The notes under the pieces: model-generated | Database searches by the model: none | The model's input: the letters and a program-made list of their open reading frames with translations, nothing else | What the model was told of the DNA's origin: nothing | Shown: positions 1-10,600 of the stretch, in pieces | How positions within the stretch are numbered: position 1 is the first letter of the stretch | Layout: every line of letters begins with the position of its first letter | DNA from: Nemopilema nomurai | Lineage: Eukaryota > Cnidaria > Scyphozoa > Rhizostomeae > Rhizostomatidae | Assembly (NCBI GenBank): GCA_003864495.1 | Contig: ML133420.1 | Location: 4,364,340 to 4,428,339, forward strand | Direction of reading: 5' to 3' | DNA: 64,000 nucleotides | Translations under genes and position numbers: made by a program

Positions 1-1045
1 CTTGTCTTTTCAGTACTGGATTTTACTTAAAGGAGTTTGACAGGATTCTGATGTCACTGTCATTTCATGCAGCAAAGTACAGCAGCTTATGTGTTTTCAG
101 TTCTCTAAATTTTTTTCCTGCACAGCTGATGCAAGCAATCAAGCCATATGAGCAACAGCCAGGGTTGGGCAACAGCAATCTGCTTGTACTGAATATAGTA
201 ATGACCTCATTGTTGCCTTGTGTACACTTTGCAGCTGCATCACTATTATTTGACGCAAAGAGGCTCATGGCTGTGCAATAATGCCTGACAAGAATACTGA
301 TGAATTGCAAACCTTTATTTTGGTGTAATTCGACAAGTTTGGATATGGAGGCATAAGCAGTAACTAGTTTAACAATGTGAACATTATTCAGTCAGACAAG
401 CCACATTATTCAAACCAACAATTACATGTTCTGCTCAGTAAAACACAACCATGCATGTGGGCATTTTAATTAATCCTGAGCAACAGCCCACTTTTGGTAA
501 CCTTAAAGGGGCCGTACAGTTAAGGAAATTGTAAAGAAAAATAATAATACTCTACAGGGTTTTGGACCTTATAAAGAGTTTGAATATACCCTTTTAATTT
601 GTGTCTGGTTTTTCTTTAAACAACATGACATTTCTAATCATTTTTTAACAAAATTTGACACCTAAATCAACTATTCAGACCAATTGATTTCTAGAAGACA
701 TGGCAAGGTATAAATGTCTTTTTTAACATTAGTTTGCACTTTTTAAATAGTATTTTGTATTTTATAAGTCAATTTTAAATAAAAATAGGTAAACAAATAC
801 AAACTAATATACTTCGGATAGAAAAATACAAGGTAAAAGAAAGAACCTTGAACCTGAAGAATAATTCTGTGTTAACAACAAATTCCCAAAAAGGGCTGTG
901 CATATGGTTTCAGCATCAGGTCCTGTGTAGTATCTAGAGCCATGACTGTCATTAACTGCCCCAGTTCGGCAAAGATGAAGCTTAGCAGCATTTTAAATCT
1001 CTTTACTGAATTTAAATAATCACAAAAACATCTCTTGAGCAGAAC
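1..1045. other. Non-coding sequence, no gene seen
   Basis: AT-rich sequence without a convincing ORF, splice-site pair or recognisable repeat. The short ORFs here lack family resemblance and typical coding composition. It may be intergenic or part of an intron of a gene left of the window. Confidence 0.4.
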
Positions 1046-1445
1046 TACACTACCGTTCAAAAAGCTGTGTGCAAAAAGTTTATTAAATTTAGAGCCGTGA
1101 AAGATTTGCCAAGGGTTGGCAGACCGAAGAAGTTCCAGACGCCAAGACATGAAAGGTCTTTATTGAGAGAGATATCAGAAGATATATGAAAGAAAAATAG
1201 GATATATCTTGATTAACTTGCTAGAAGGTCAAAGCAAAGAGGCTTCAAATTCTGATAATTAATTGTAATGAATAAAAAGAGCTGAAATTTTGCAACTTGT
1301 TGATGCTTTTTCTGCATTATTTAGACCATTTAAAAGATAATAGGAGTGTTTCAAAAGATACATTTTTTGATCGCCTTAAATTGTTTTTATTCGCCAGTAA
1401 ATTCGAAACTTCGAATTGTCCCAAGAATTTTTGAACGGTAGTGTA
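1046..1445. mobile_element. Tc1/mariner-type MITE, about 400 bp
   Basis: The segment begins with TACACTACCGTTCAAAAA (1046-1063) and ends with the exact inverted copy TTTTTGAACGGTAGTGTA (1428-1445). CACTACCGTTCAAAA is the characteristic end of many Tc1-like elements, which duplicate a TA on insertion; TA is the outermost dinucleotide at both ends. The 400-bp interior has no transposase ORF, so this is a non-autonomous (MITE-like) copy that would depend on a transposase encoded elsewhere. Both ends are intact, suggesting a fairly recent insertion. Confidence 0.8.
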
Positions 1446-1659
1446 TAATTAGCTAGAACATCATGTTGGCGAAACGTAAAAGTAAAGCTGGAATATAATT
1501 TTCATGGGGATTTTCTGTTGTAGACCCATTTTAATCGATCTCAATGTATGTAACACTGCAAACAGTGTATTATTCATTTCATATCATTTCATTAAAAATT
1601 CTCAGCAATTGATTACAACACTACTTAGTGAGTAAAAGATGCAAATTTGAGATGTCTAC

Positions 1660-1956
1660 TTAGTTGTCTAAAAGCATTCTTTTGTACAGTTGAGTGAAGG
1701 ATTTATTCGTACTAGACTTTCGAATATTCTGAGGGATGCTATTCCAAATTTGGATTCCTGAATGTGTTATGAAGTTTTTCTTATAATAAGTTACTGCTGG
1801 AGTATAAAATTTACCAGATTTAGCTTGCCTTGTTTTAATATTATGCTGGCTGCTCGCTAGTTGAAATAAGTGTGAATAAAGGCTGGAATAGCTCCCTTTA
1901 GATATTTCAAACATAAGTTTGGCATATTCCAGTTTGTACGTGTCTTCTAAATTCAA
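1660..1956 (-). mobile_element. Non-LTR retrotransposon RT C-terminal fragment
   Basis: A 98-codon minus-strand ORF contains the pattern seen at the C-terminal end of many invertebrate LINE polyproteins: a basic stretch with K-x-x-Q-A-K-S-G-K-F-Y-x-P, then G-I-Q-I-W-N-S-I-P-Q-N-I-R, then a Lys/Tyr-rich end with F-T-Q-L-Y-K-R. In those elements this block follows the reverse-transcriptase domain. No upstream RT core or endonuclease is visible, so the copy is 5'-truncated, the usual fate of LINE insertions. The exact clade cannot be told from so short a piece. Confidence 0.65.
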
Positions 1957-4900
1957 TAATTGAAGGTTTTTTGAGGATTGGTTTCGAAGGTTCCATTTGT
2001 GTTTTAAAAGGCATCTGATTGAAATGCACCTAGGCGACGGGAGCTACACTATGAAGAAGGCCTACCAGCTTCAAAGTGGTCCTCCAAGCCATCTTCGCCT
2101 TTGCGTTTCCCCATCTTAAAAGTTGGAGTTTTGATTGAACGAGATGCGAACTGTTTATCAAGTGAAGGTGGCACGTCAAGATAAGGTTGCAAGTATGCCT
2201 AGACTTGACACGCATGCGTATCGTGAGTGGTAGGAATGATAAGGGAAGGGGAAAAAGGTACGTTTCCTAAACAGGGGGTTGCCATCTGGAATTTTTCACG
2301 AATTTCAACTATTAACCCACTCCCACAAATTTTTCCTGCCATTCTTGAATCCAGAGCTATATCATGACAGTAAACCTCTAAGGATATTTTGTTTATTTGC
2401 CAACAAAACAAGGTGCATTAGTCTATCCGTGCATTTGGAGCGTGTCTCAGTTACTGCAAGCCACGAAATTGCAAGTTGGCGATGATTAGCGTTGGAAGAA
2501 GCTCTCGCCCTTGCCTTAGTATTACCTTTATGTTCTTTATTAAAATCTCATAATTATAGAGCTGAATATTCTTGCATGGTTTGATGCGGATGTGATCTGT
2601 GACGTAAAGTTGTGGAGAAGTACGGAATGGGCGACGGTTATCTAGAATTGAAGCATCGGTATTGAAATATGGCTGTTTAGAATTGCCTCCCTTTTTTATG
2701 TGGCAGTTTAGAAGAAAAGACAAGTCGATTTTCATAGCTGTCTTGCTAAACGGTATACGGTAGTACCCCACAGATATGAAGCACGGACCCCAATCTCTTC
2801 AAAAATAGCCCCTTTGAAAAGAAACTCGTGAAAGGCTAAAAGAAATCTTGTTTTTTAAGATCGAAACATTAATAAATCTAAACTAGTCAACTGAGTCAAA
2901 TGAAATAGAATTTTGAATGCGAACAAAGAAAGAAGCACGTCTCAGCTTTCTGAGTCTTTATAGCGTTTCCTAAAAGTGAAAAAAACTAATGCAAATGAAA
3001 ATAGTGTGTATCGTATTTCTGCCACAATCATTGAGCTTGTGTCTGAGTACATGACATTAGAAATATTACCCTAATTTCAATTGTAAATCGCGTTTTATAA
3101 GAAACACAACAGACCTGAAACCAAAAAAGTTGTTTCTTGTATGCGGGACACTATTGTACAAACCGGCCGCCCGAAGACTGTGACTCGAGTGGCGAGTGCC
3201 CAACTCCTGATATTTTGGAACAAGGTACGAAAGCCCGGAAAGGGAATACCGGATTTGGGTACGTTTGCTTAAAATAAAACTTTTTTGCACTTTTAAGAGA
3301 TGTATTGTCTTTCAGTGCACATGAATTACAGTTTTTGTAGCGTAGTTTTTCTTAGGCCTAGATGTGGAAATACGATGTCAGCATGTCATTGGTTCATGGA
3401 ATCATCATAGCACTTGATAAACCCGTATTAATGCGGACATCAAATGCGTTTCATCCTCTTCCACCAAAGACATAACTACGTGTCCAAGAAATGGTTTAAG
3501 AAAAGTCTTTACTCTTCCTATTTTACTTTAAATCCAATTTTTGTTTTTGTTCCCAGAAATGGCTTTCAATGCTATGCCCCATAACAGAAGCTTCTTTTAC
3601 TCATTGCTAAATTCTATGATCCTTTATATCGCACAATAGTGTGTTTTTATGCCCTTTATTCTAGGGATAACATAATGCGTGTCTGATGTAAAAGTATGGA
3701 TGAACACTTGGCTTTAATCAAAAAAACATTTCCTATTTCATTATGCAAAATAATGAAAAATGTTGTTTTATCCCCCTTACATAGGAATTTGAGAGCACAT
3801 ACTCGTTTGCTCTCCACCACGTCCATAACATTACGTCTTACAATCCGAAACCAGGCCAGTGCAAAATGGTGCGTTGGAACCACATTTTGGCTGAAAAAAA
3901 TTCGGGATATTAATACTCATATCTCAGTCCTGAAAGCCTACTGATCATATCTCATTCTTTTTTAGATCAGTGGTAAAGCCTCGATCCAACTTAAACTTTG
4001 CACACTATTATATGACCTTTCAGATTATGGAAAGTTCACGAATCGCTTCATTTCCCCTTTAAGAGAAGTAACTACGGACTATAACAAACTATAGGGAAAA
4101 AAAGAGATTAAAAATTCCCCGAAACAACTTATTTTCATAAGTCACCTTTAAGTTCCACAAAAGCCTTATCCTAGCAGGACTTAGCAAATATAAATCGCGA
4201 TGGACAAAACTACAAGTGAGTATGGATATATACCATACAAAAGTCTCTAATTACTCAATAAGTCTTATTATACTATAACCACGTTAGTGTTTATAGAAAT
4301 AGTCCTTTCTAGAGAAGTTTTAAATTCCATCACTGTCACTTCGCATTAATCTATTGTGAAGCTTTTATCAGCATCGAGAATATTCCTATAAATGCTCCAG
4401 TCGATATAAGTAAGCAAAGTTGAGCGTTTCCTATTAGATGTGTCCTATTGTGTCCAATATTTCAAACTTTTGATGTGGCCATTTACGTTATCAAATCTCG
4501 ACTTCCCACTTTCACGGTGGGCCACGGCAAAGGGTGATGTACTTGATAATCAATTGCAAGCGTGTTTATCAACACCAGCCAGGAAAAAGAATTCGAAAAG
4601 CGCACAGGCCCTTTACTTCTCCTTTCCATCAAACTGTCTTCAAGTCCATAAGCTTCAAACGTCTTGGAAAATGGCATCCAGGGTAGAAAATCATTGAACA
4701 GTTGGTCCTACATTGTTTCATTAAAGCAGGAATTGTTTTAATTAACTATTTTACTTTGCTTTATGCAACCGTAGATTTCAAAACGAATGCAAAATTGCGA
4801 ATTATTCTGTGATAAGTAACGATAAGAGCCACGAGTCCTGTGGAGCAAACAGCTGCCATTTTCAGGTCAATGAATCAGGAATCGTTTGCTAAAAAATTGA

Positions 4901-5096
4901 CAGTTGTTGGCGATGGGATTTCAGGATGCCAGATGATAAAGAGGCACAACTTTCGCCGCGTTTGCAAATATTTCTCTTTGCCACTGATGTATGCGATTAA
5001 TACTGAAATGAAAAGAACGAGGCATCGGCGGCCAAAACTTGGGGGAATGGTGTCCATTTGTGTTGCGTGACAGCGTTATGCAACGTCGTTGATTCT
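1957..5096. other. Intergenic, no gene recognised
   Basis: Only short ORFs without family resemblance. No tandem array, tRNA or paired terminal repeat was seen. Distal parts may hold 3' untranslated sequence of the minus-strand BH3-motif ORF that ends at 5097. Confidence 0.35.
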
Positions 5097-5288
5097 TCAG
5101 TCGCAATAGTTCCAATACAGAACGAACAAAACCAAAATGGAGCTGGATATGACTATGCGCGCATTTGTCGTTGGCTGCGGGACAGATTTTTCGCCAAGTT
5201 CCAAGTTATTCTGCCACAAGCGATCCCCCATTCTGACTAACTCGATCACCACCAGCCTTTGGTTGTGCGAAAAGTCGGTCATCGCCAT
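5097..5288 (-). CDS. Candidate BH3-only, tail-anchored protein (63 aa)
   Basis: BH3-only proteins trigger mitochondrial apoptosis by inserting a short amphipathic helix into the groove of Bcl-2 relatives. The ORF contains VVIELVRMGDRLWQNN, which fits the BH3 rule exactly: hydrophobic, three residues, Leu, two residues, hydrophobic, Gly, Asp, one residue, hydrophobic. About 20 residues later comes a hydrophobic C-terminal segment (ISSSILVLFVLYW) followed by only five residues, the layout of a mitochondrial or ER tail anchor as in Hrk or Bik. No BH1 or BH2 follows, so it is not a multidomain Bcl-2 protein. The start ATG (5288-5286) has A at -3 and G at +4. The frame stays open about 100 bp further upstream without another ATG, and acceptor-like AGs near 5328 and 5360 would also allow an upstream exon. 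A chance ORF cannot be excluded; homology and expression are untested. Confidence 0.5.
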   Translation of the reverse strand: MAMTDFSHNQRLVVIELVRMGDRLWQNNLELGEKSVPQPTTNARIVISSSILVLFVLYWNYCD

Positions 5289-5542
5289 CCTGCGACGCCT
5301 CGTTGCAGATCGACTTCCGATCACACCGAAGCTACTTCCAGCGAAGGTGAGACATTCTACTGCATCTAGGCTATCAACCCAAGAAAAAATTTCGCGACCC
5401 GTTCATTTTTCTTCTATTACACTATGGGAACCTGTCCTGCAAGCGTTGCAACGCCAAATATGCAATCAACAAAAACATCTACAAAACCCGTCGCGTGACA
5501 AAATTTCGAACGTCTTTTTAATTAAATTGATTACACGGGGTT

Positions 5543-5954
5543 ATGAAAACAAGGCGAGGGCTATTTTCCGCAGCGAGAATCGATGTCTACAGCAAGAAAA
5601 GCTCTTCGGAACGAGGCACTGTCACCACGTGCTCTGTATGTTCTGTTCCTATCAAGAAGGGCCAATTACGATTCAAATTTGGGGCAATCAAACTAATAAA
5701 TGACGTTTTTGGGGAACAGACCAAGGATCTATTGGTAAGTAGTTATGCCAACTGGGGCTCGCTCTCAGTTCTGCATCCCTCTCCACCATCAACAGGTAAC
5801 TGCGAATGCGTTGCTCACCGACAACTTCATGCTTCCAGTTAATAAAAATCCGTTCAGTGCTGGTGTATTTGGGATGCACGCAACCAAACTTCACAAACAG
5901 AAGAAAAGTCACGAAACCGAGTCACGTGTGAGAGTTGCCCTTGGAAACAAACCG
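5543..5954 (+). CDS. Possible small two-exon gene, unknown function
   Basis: Two open segments join in phase: exon 5543-5734 (64 codons from ATG, ending at a perfect GTAAGT donor) and exon 5796-5954 (53 codons, after a pyrimidine-rich tract and CAG, ending at GTAAAT). The first half has CSVC followed by a Lys/Arg-rich stretch, faintly like a zinc-finger half-site but not assignable. Continuation beyond 5954 was not found. It would lie head to head with the minus-strand BH3-motif ORF about 250 bp away, so one bidirectional promoter is possible. I do not recognise the protein; it could be a chance arrangement. Confidence 0.25.
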
Positions 5955-6325
5955 GTAAATGGCTGGCAAACAGTTTCCTTTCATGGGCGTGGCGCGTTAT
6001 CCGCAACCGAGGACTGTCCCTTAATACGGGGCCTTGTGTTTTTGAAGTCCCTTCGGTGGTGACTGTCTGCAAGTGTCCGAAGCGAGATACTGTCCGACAG
6101 CGCTCACCTGGTGACTTGACAGACTTTTCTGTGGTTTTCAATACGGTCATGTCACGTGAAATCTATTATTACAGTGGCAATAGAAATATAATTATAGCCT
6201 TTAGATGCACATAGTAGAGGGTTTAAATCAGAGGGCCCACTAGCATTTAAGTCGTACACGACTGGGAGAAAAACAAGGACGAAGAAAGTAGATGTGCATT
6301 TTCTCAACATCATGTTACAAATAAA

Positions 6326-6341
6326 CTGATGACGTCATCAG
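6326..6341. promoter_or_regulatory. Perfect palindrome with CRE core
   Basis: CTGATGACGTCATCAG equals its own reverse complement and contains TGACGTCA, the consensus CREB/ATF site. It is about 1 kb upstream of the BH3-motif ORF on the minus strand. Function is inferred from the motif only. Confidence 0.3.
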
Positions 6342-7656
6342 AAAGCATAAACACAATGATGACGAGGTTCAACCAAATATCCAGTCAAAGGGCAACGGTT
6401 TCGTTACAAAAACTCGCTAAGTTTCTTTCGTTAACAAACAAAAACAGGAACGTTCAGTGTTAAGAGCCATTCAAAAGGCTCATGAAAACATTGATAGGGA
6501 TGAGAAATATCCGGCACAACATGGGTGAGTAAAATGGATTCAACTCGATACACCAAGAGCCGTTGCCTCTGCGAAGGTGCTGGTCACGTTTGGGTGAACC
6601 AAGATGGCCGGCACTGGACAAAAACAAAGATAAATTGATTGTGCACCTGTAGCATGGAGCCTTCGAGAATCCATTCTACCGAATTGACAAAACTCTGATC
6701 AAAATCAACTATGACTCACAAAGGTAAAGATTAACCTTCATCTACTCGAAATATCCAACGATACTCACACAGTCAAACGACGAAATAACACGGACAGTAC
6801 GAAACGAGAACGAGACTCCAGCACGGATCGATGCAACTGGACGTTGCTACGATTACTACAAGTAGACGGCCGCTGACAAAAATTGCTCAAAACTTCGACA
6901 AAACACTTTAAAAGACTATGGTACGGAGCTCAAAGCCTACTCTAGACGTCGGAACATACACAGAAACACACACCTAACATTAAACATATAGTATTAACAC
7001 GACAAGACAAGCAAGCACAAAGAGACGAGGCACACATAAATAAGGCGAACAGAGACGAGCACGCAGAAACGAGGCCACTATGGCCGTAGCAAGCAATTTA
7101 AAAAACAATATTGAGCATTGCTAGGCCGACAAGTACAAACATGAACGTGCAAACAATAAAAACAGGAGACTAAAGATGAAATAAAACAGCAAAATAAACG
7201 GTAAGGAGTGTATAAAATCTGACGAAAATCATAATTGGAAGACGCAAGTGAATGACTCAAAACGCAAAAAAACAGAGACTTCCGTCCTCCAATCACTGAA
7301 GAGGAGATTCTTTCGAGAACAGAACACGGAACACGACATTACTGTACGAATGGCCAACAGACACGGGCACGATAACACTAATGGAAAGAACAACATTGTA
7401 CAGGGTAAAATGGCCCGAACAATGTCTAAGAAAAGGCGCCCAAAGAAAGAGTACGATCCCTTATTAATAGAAATACAGGGGAGATCGAATGGGAGGGGAG
7501 TTGCAATGTGATCCACTCTATGATGCCAGGTCACCTTACACAAATGAAAAGATACCGGTTTACACCTGGTGAAGAAATCGTAGGGGCCTAGGGGTAGAAC
7601 GACAACAGGAGTGACAAAGAACGCAATGCTTTACGAAACAGAGCTAGCAAATGTTT

Positions 7657-7682
7657 GCGGCGGCGGCGGCGGCGGCGGCGGC
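7657..7682. repeat. (CGG)n microsatellite next to the 4E-T stop codon
   Basis: An uninterrupted 26-bp GCG/CGG triplet run. In the 4E-T mRNA it reads as GCC/CCG triplets beginning just after the TGA stop, so it lies at the very start of the 3' UTR. Confidence 0.9.
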
Positions 7683-7683
7683 A

Positions 7684-10600
7684 TCAGGGTGTTTTATTGT
7701 GAGACCTCTCGAGGTCCTCGACTGAGATGAAATTGGCCTTGCTTGCTTGATCTTGGGTTGACACTGAAGGGCTCTTCTTGATGGCATCCACGTCGAACCA
7801 CTTGGAGAGCGGGCTCTCCTGTTGGGCTCCCGGCTTGTTCTCCGAATTGCCTTGCAAAAGAATACCCAGTTATGACTAAACACTATGCAACACAATAAGC
7901 TTTTGGGATTATTTGGCTGCAACGACACTAACCGACTAATTAAGACAAGAGGTATGTGGCTTATCGAACATGGCCAAAGGAAGAATGAGCAAATGCACTC
8001 TGCATGATAGATATAAACCAGAGTGGCAAAACGTAGCAGCAAAGCAATTCAATCTCACCTCGTCCACTGTCACTAGCCTCCTGCGGCTGCGGTTGCTGTT
8101 GGTGATGCTGCTGCTGCTGCTGGTGATGCTGCTGCTGGGTAACAAGAGGTGTGGGCAGCGGCTTGCTAGCCTGTGCCCCAGGAGGTGCGAGTAAGCCAAA
8201 TTGCTGAGCAACTGCCCGCAGGTTATTCTGGCCTCTCACATATGCCTGCACCATCGCAGCTTGCATCTGCATTCTGAGGAGATTCTGTTGTTGGTGCTGC
8301 TGTTGAATGGCCTGCGCAGCCTGCAAGACTTGAGCACGAGCTGCTTGCTGAAGGAGTTGCTGCTGCACGAGCTGTGCGGCCATGGCAGCCGTGACAGCGG
8401 GGTTGGTGGGCCTGTTGAATGGCAGGTTATTTGCTGGCGGGTTCATTGCCATCGGAATGCGTGGGTTAGTTTGGGACGGATTTCTGTTCCGCTGAAACGA
8501 GTGCACATTTGAGAATGGCGGCTGCAGCGGCTTCTGACTCGCCGGGCCACGAGGCAGACTGCCCTGATTGGGACCATGGTTCTGGGCTCCATGTGGGGCC
8601 ATACTCTGATAACCAGGGGTCTTCGAGGGTAACGCAGGACCTTAAAAAAGAATACCCTTAGCATTTCCTCTCTGAACAAGTTAAATGTCCCTTTGATGCC
8701 CTTGTGAAGGAGAGGCTAGTATTTGCTTTCCCAGTCTAAAACAAGCAAGCACCATTTTTGGCAGTACATCTCCCAAAATCAAGGGCAGGGTGCATGAGGG
8801 GATAGACAAGGATCAAGAATGGACAGACAGGCACTTACTCACCGACTGCTAGCAAACGCGCTGACTTCGGCACTCATCCTACGACGTGGAAAACGAAAGC
8901 AACAACTGCATGAAATCAAACAACAGCCTACAAAACAGTCTACCCAACAAAGGTCTTACATTTACCGATTACTTTCGAGCCGTTGTCCATGTAATTGCTT
9001 CTGTTTTCAGAGCCATTCACTTGAGCAGTGCTTTCCCTTTGGGTCATCTGCAAACGATTGGCCGTTGCCGGGCTTTGAGCGTGCTCATTCTTTTTCTCCT
9101 TTTTCAGATCGAATGAGTTCCTCTTTGCTCCCTCGCTGTCTTCGCGGTTTTTGGCAAAGAGTGAGCCTGACCCAATCGGGTCCCTCGTCCCTCCTGCCGG
9201 GCTAACGTACAAAGAACTGAAGTCGCTCTCCAGCTGATTGGTTGGCTGAGTGCTCCTTCCGACAGGCTGGCTGCTCCTTCCAACTGGCTCCCTTTGCGCA
9301 AAGTTGTTCATTGGAGGAATGGCCTCAGTGCTCGAAGATGAATGCTTTGAAAACAGCGGCTTGTCAAACGGCTGCGCACTTTCACGCGAAATGCGGCCTA
9401 ACATCTGCCCATTTTCAACGGGACGATCACTTTTGGAAAACGACTCACCATCGTTCTGCCGTGAAGACTCGGTTAAAGAGCTGCCGTCCGGCCTTCGCTC
9501 AAACTGCCTCAAGCCTTGGTTGGCAAATTCAAATTTCGATGCCAAGTCACTGCCGAAAAGGTCTGAACGCTCTCCCTGCAATAAAAAAAAGAGTTGAAAT
9601 CATCAAACAATACACGCAATTAAGAAATACCCCTCTACTGGCAATACCGTTTTAGGGTACATCATAAGGATGAGCGCTGAATGGCTTACCGTTTCGCTTT
9701 TTTCAGAATGCATCTTCTTAATGACTGAGGTTGGGAGAAACGCAGCAGGAACAATGGGCTACAAGAAAATTGTTCATTAAGGTTCAACATAAAAGTAAAA
9801 AATTATGCACATGCTTAAGCATCTGATCTGATGATGAACTGATCTGATGATGAATTGATCTGATGATGAACTGATCTGATGATGAACTGATCTGATGATG
9901 AACTGATCTGATGATGAACTGATCTGATGATGAACTGATCTGATGATGAACTGATCTGATGATGAACTGATCTGATGAAGAACTGATTTAATGGTAATCC
10001 TTTGGAAAGTTGCTCGATGTCTAAAACCTTGAAAAGAGAAGGAGATAAGCCGAAGAAATGTGCACATTGTGTTACAAGCACCAAAATTTCAGATGACTAC
10101 GTTTGACACGCTTTATAATATGTGATATATACCAAAATCATATCTTGCCCCCAAAGTTCTATTTTTTAACTGGGGTACTCTGATCCAGATCCCAAATTGT
10201 AATACTGGCCCAAGACGGAGAACGCCAGACCATAGAAAGTTAAATTCTGCTGTATTTCTGCACCAATCTCCTTGGAATAGAAAGTGAAAAAAACAAGATA
10301 TCTGTTTATGCAAGGAGGCAGGCTTGATATTGGAGCCACTCTACACAGCAAACTCGGTTCTGGGAATGGTAGCCAAGGAGAAACTCACGCTTCCGGTGTG
10401 CTTGGGGCTTCTAAAGCTGCCTGGCGTCTGCAGACCGTTGGTGAAGCTAAAGAACAAAACAGTCACCCAGTCATGCAAAAGAACGTGACGTATATCTAAG
10501 ATCGGAGTTGTGAGAACGGCTAAATTATTCATAAGATGAGCGGCAATAGATGGATAAAATAGAACATGACGTATATCTAAGATCGGAGTTGTGAGAACGG

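Larger units (their letters stand above)
5955..7683. other. Intergenic and probable 4E-T 3' UTR
   Basis: No convincing coding exon. The right part should hold the 3' untranslated region of the minus-strand 4E-T gene, whose stop codon is at 7684-7686. A perfect 16-bp palindrome with a CRE core is at 6326-6341. No clear AATAAA was found on the minus strand close to the stop. Confidence 0.4.

Noticed and set aside
9822..9987. Repeated TGATGA and CTGA words resembling C/D-box snoRNA motifs
   Set aside because: They are part of a 16-bp tandem repeat; spacing is far too short for a snoRNA and there are no terminal stems.
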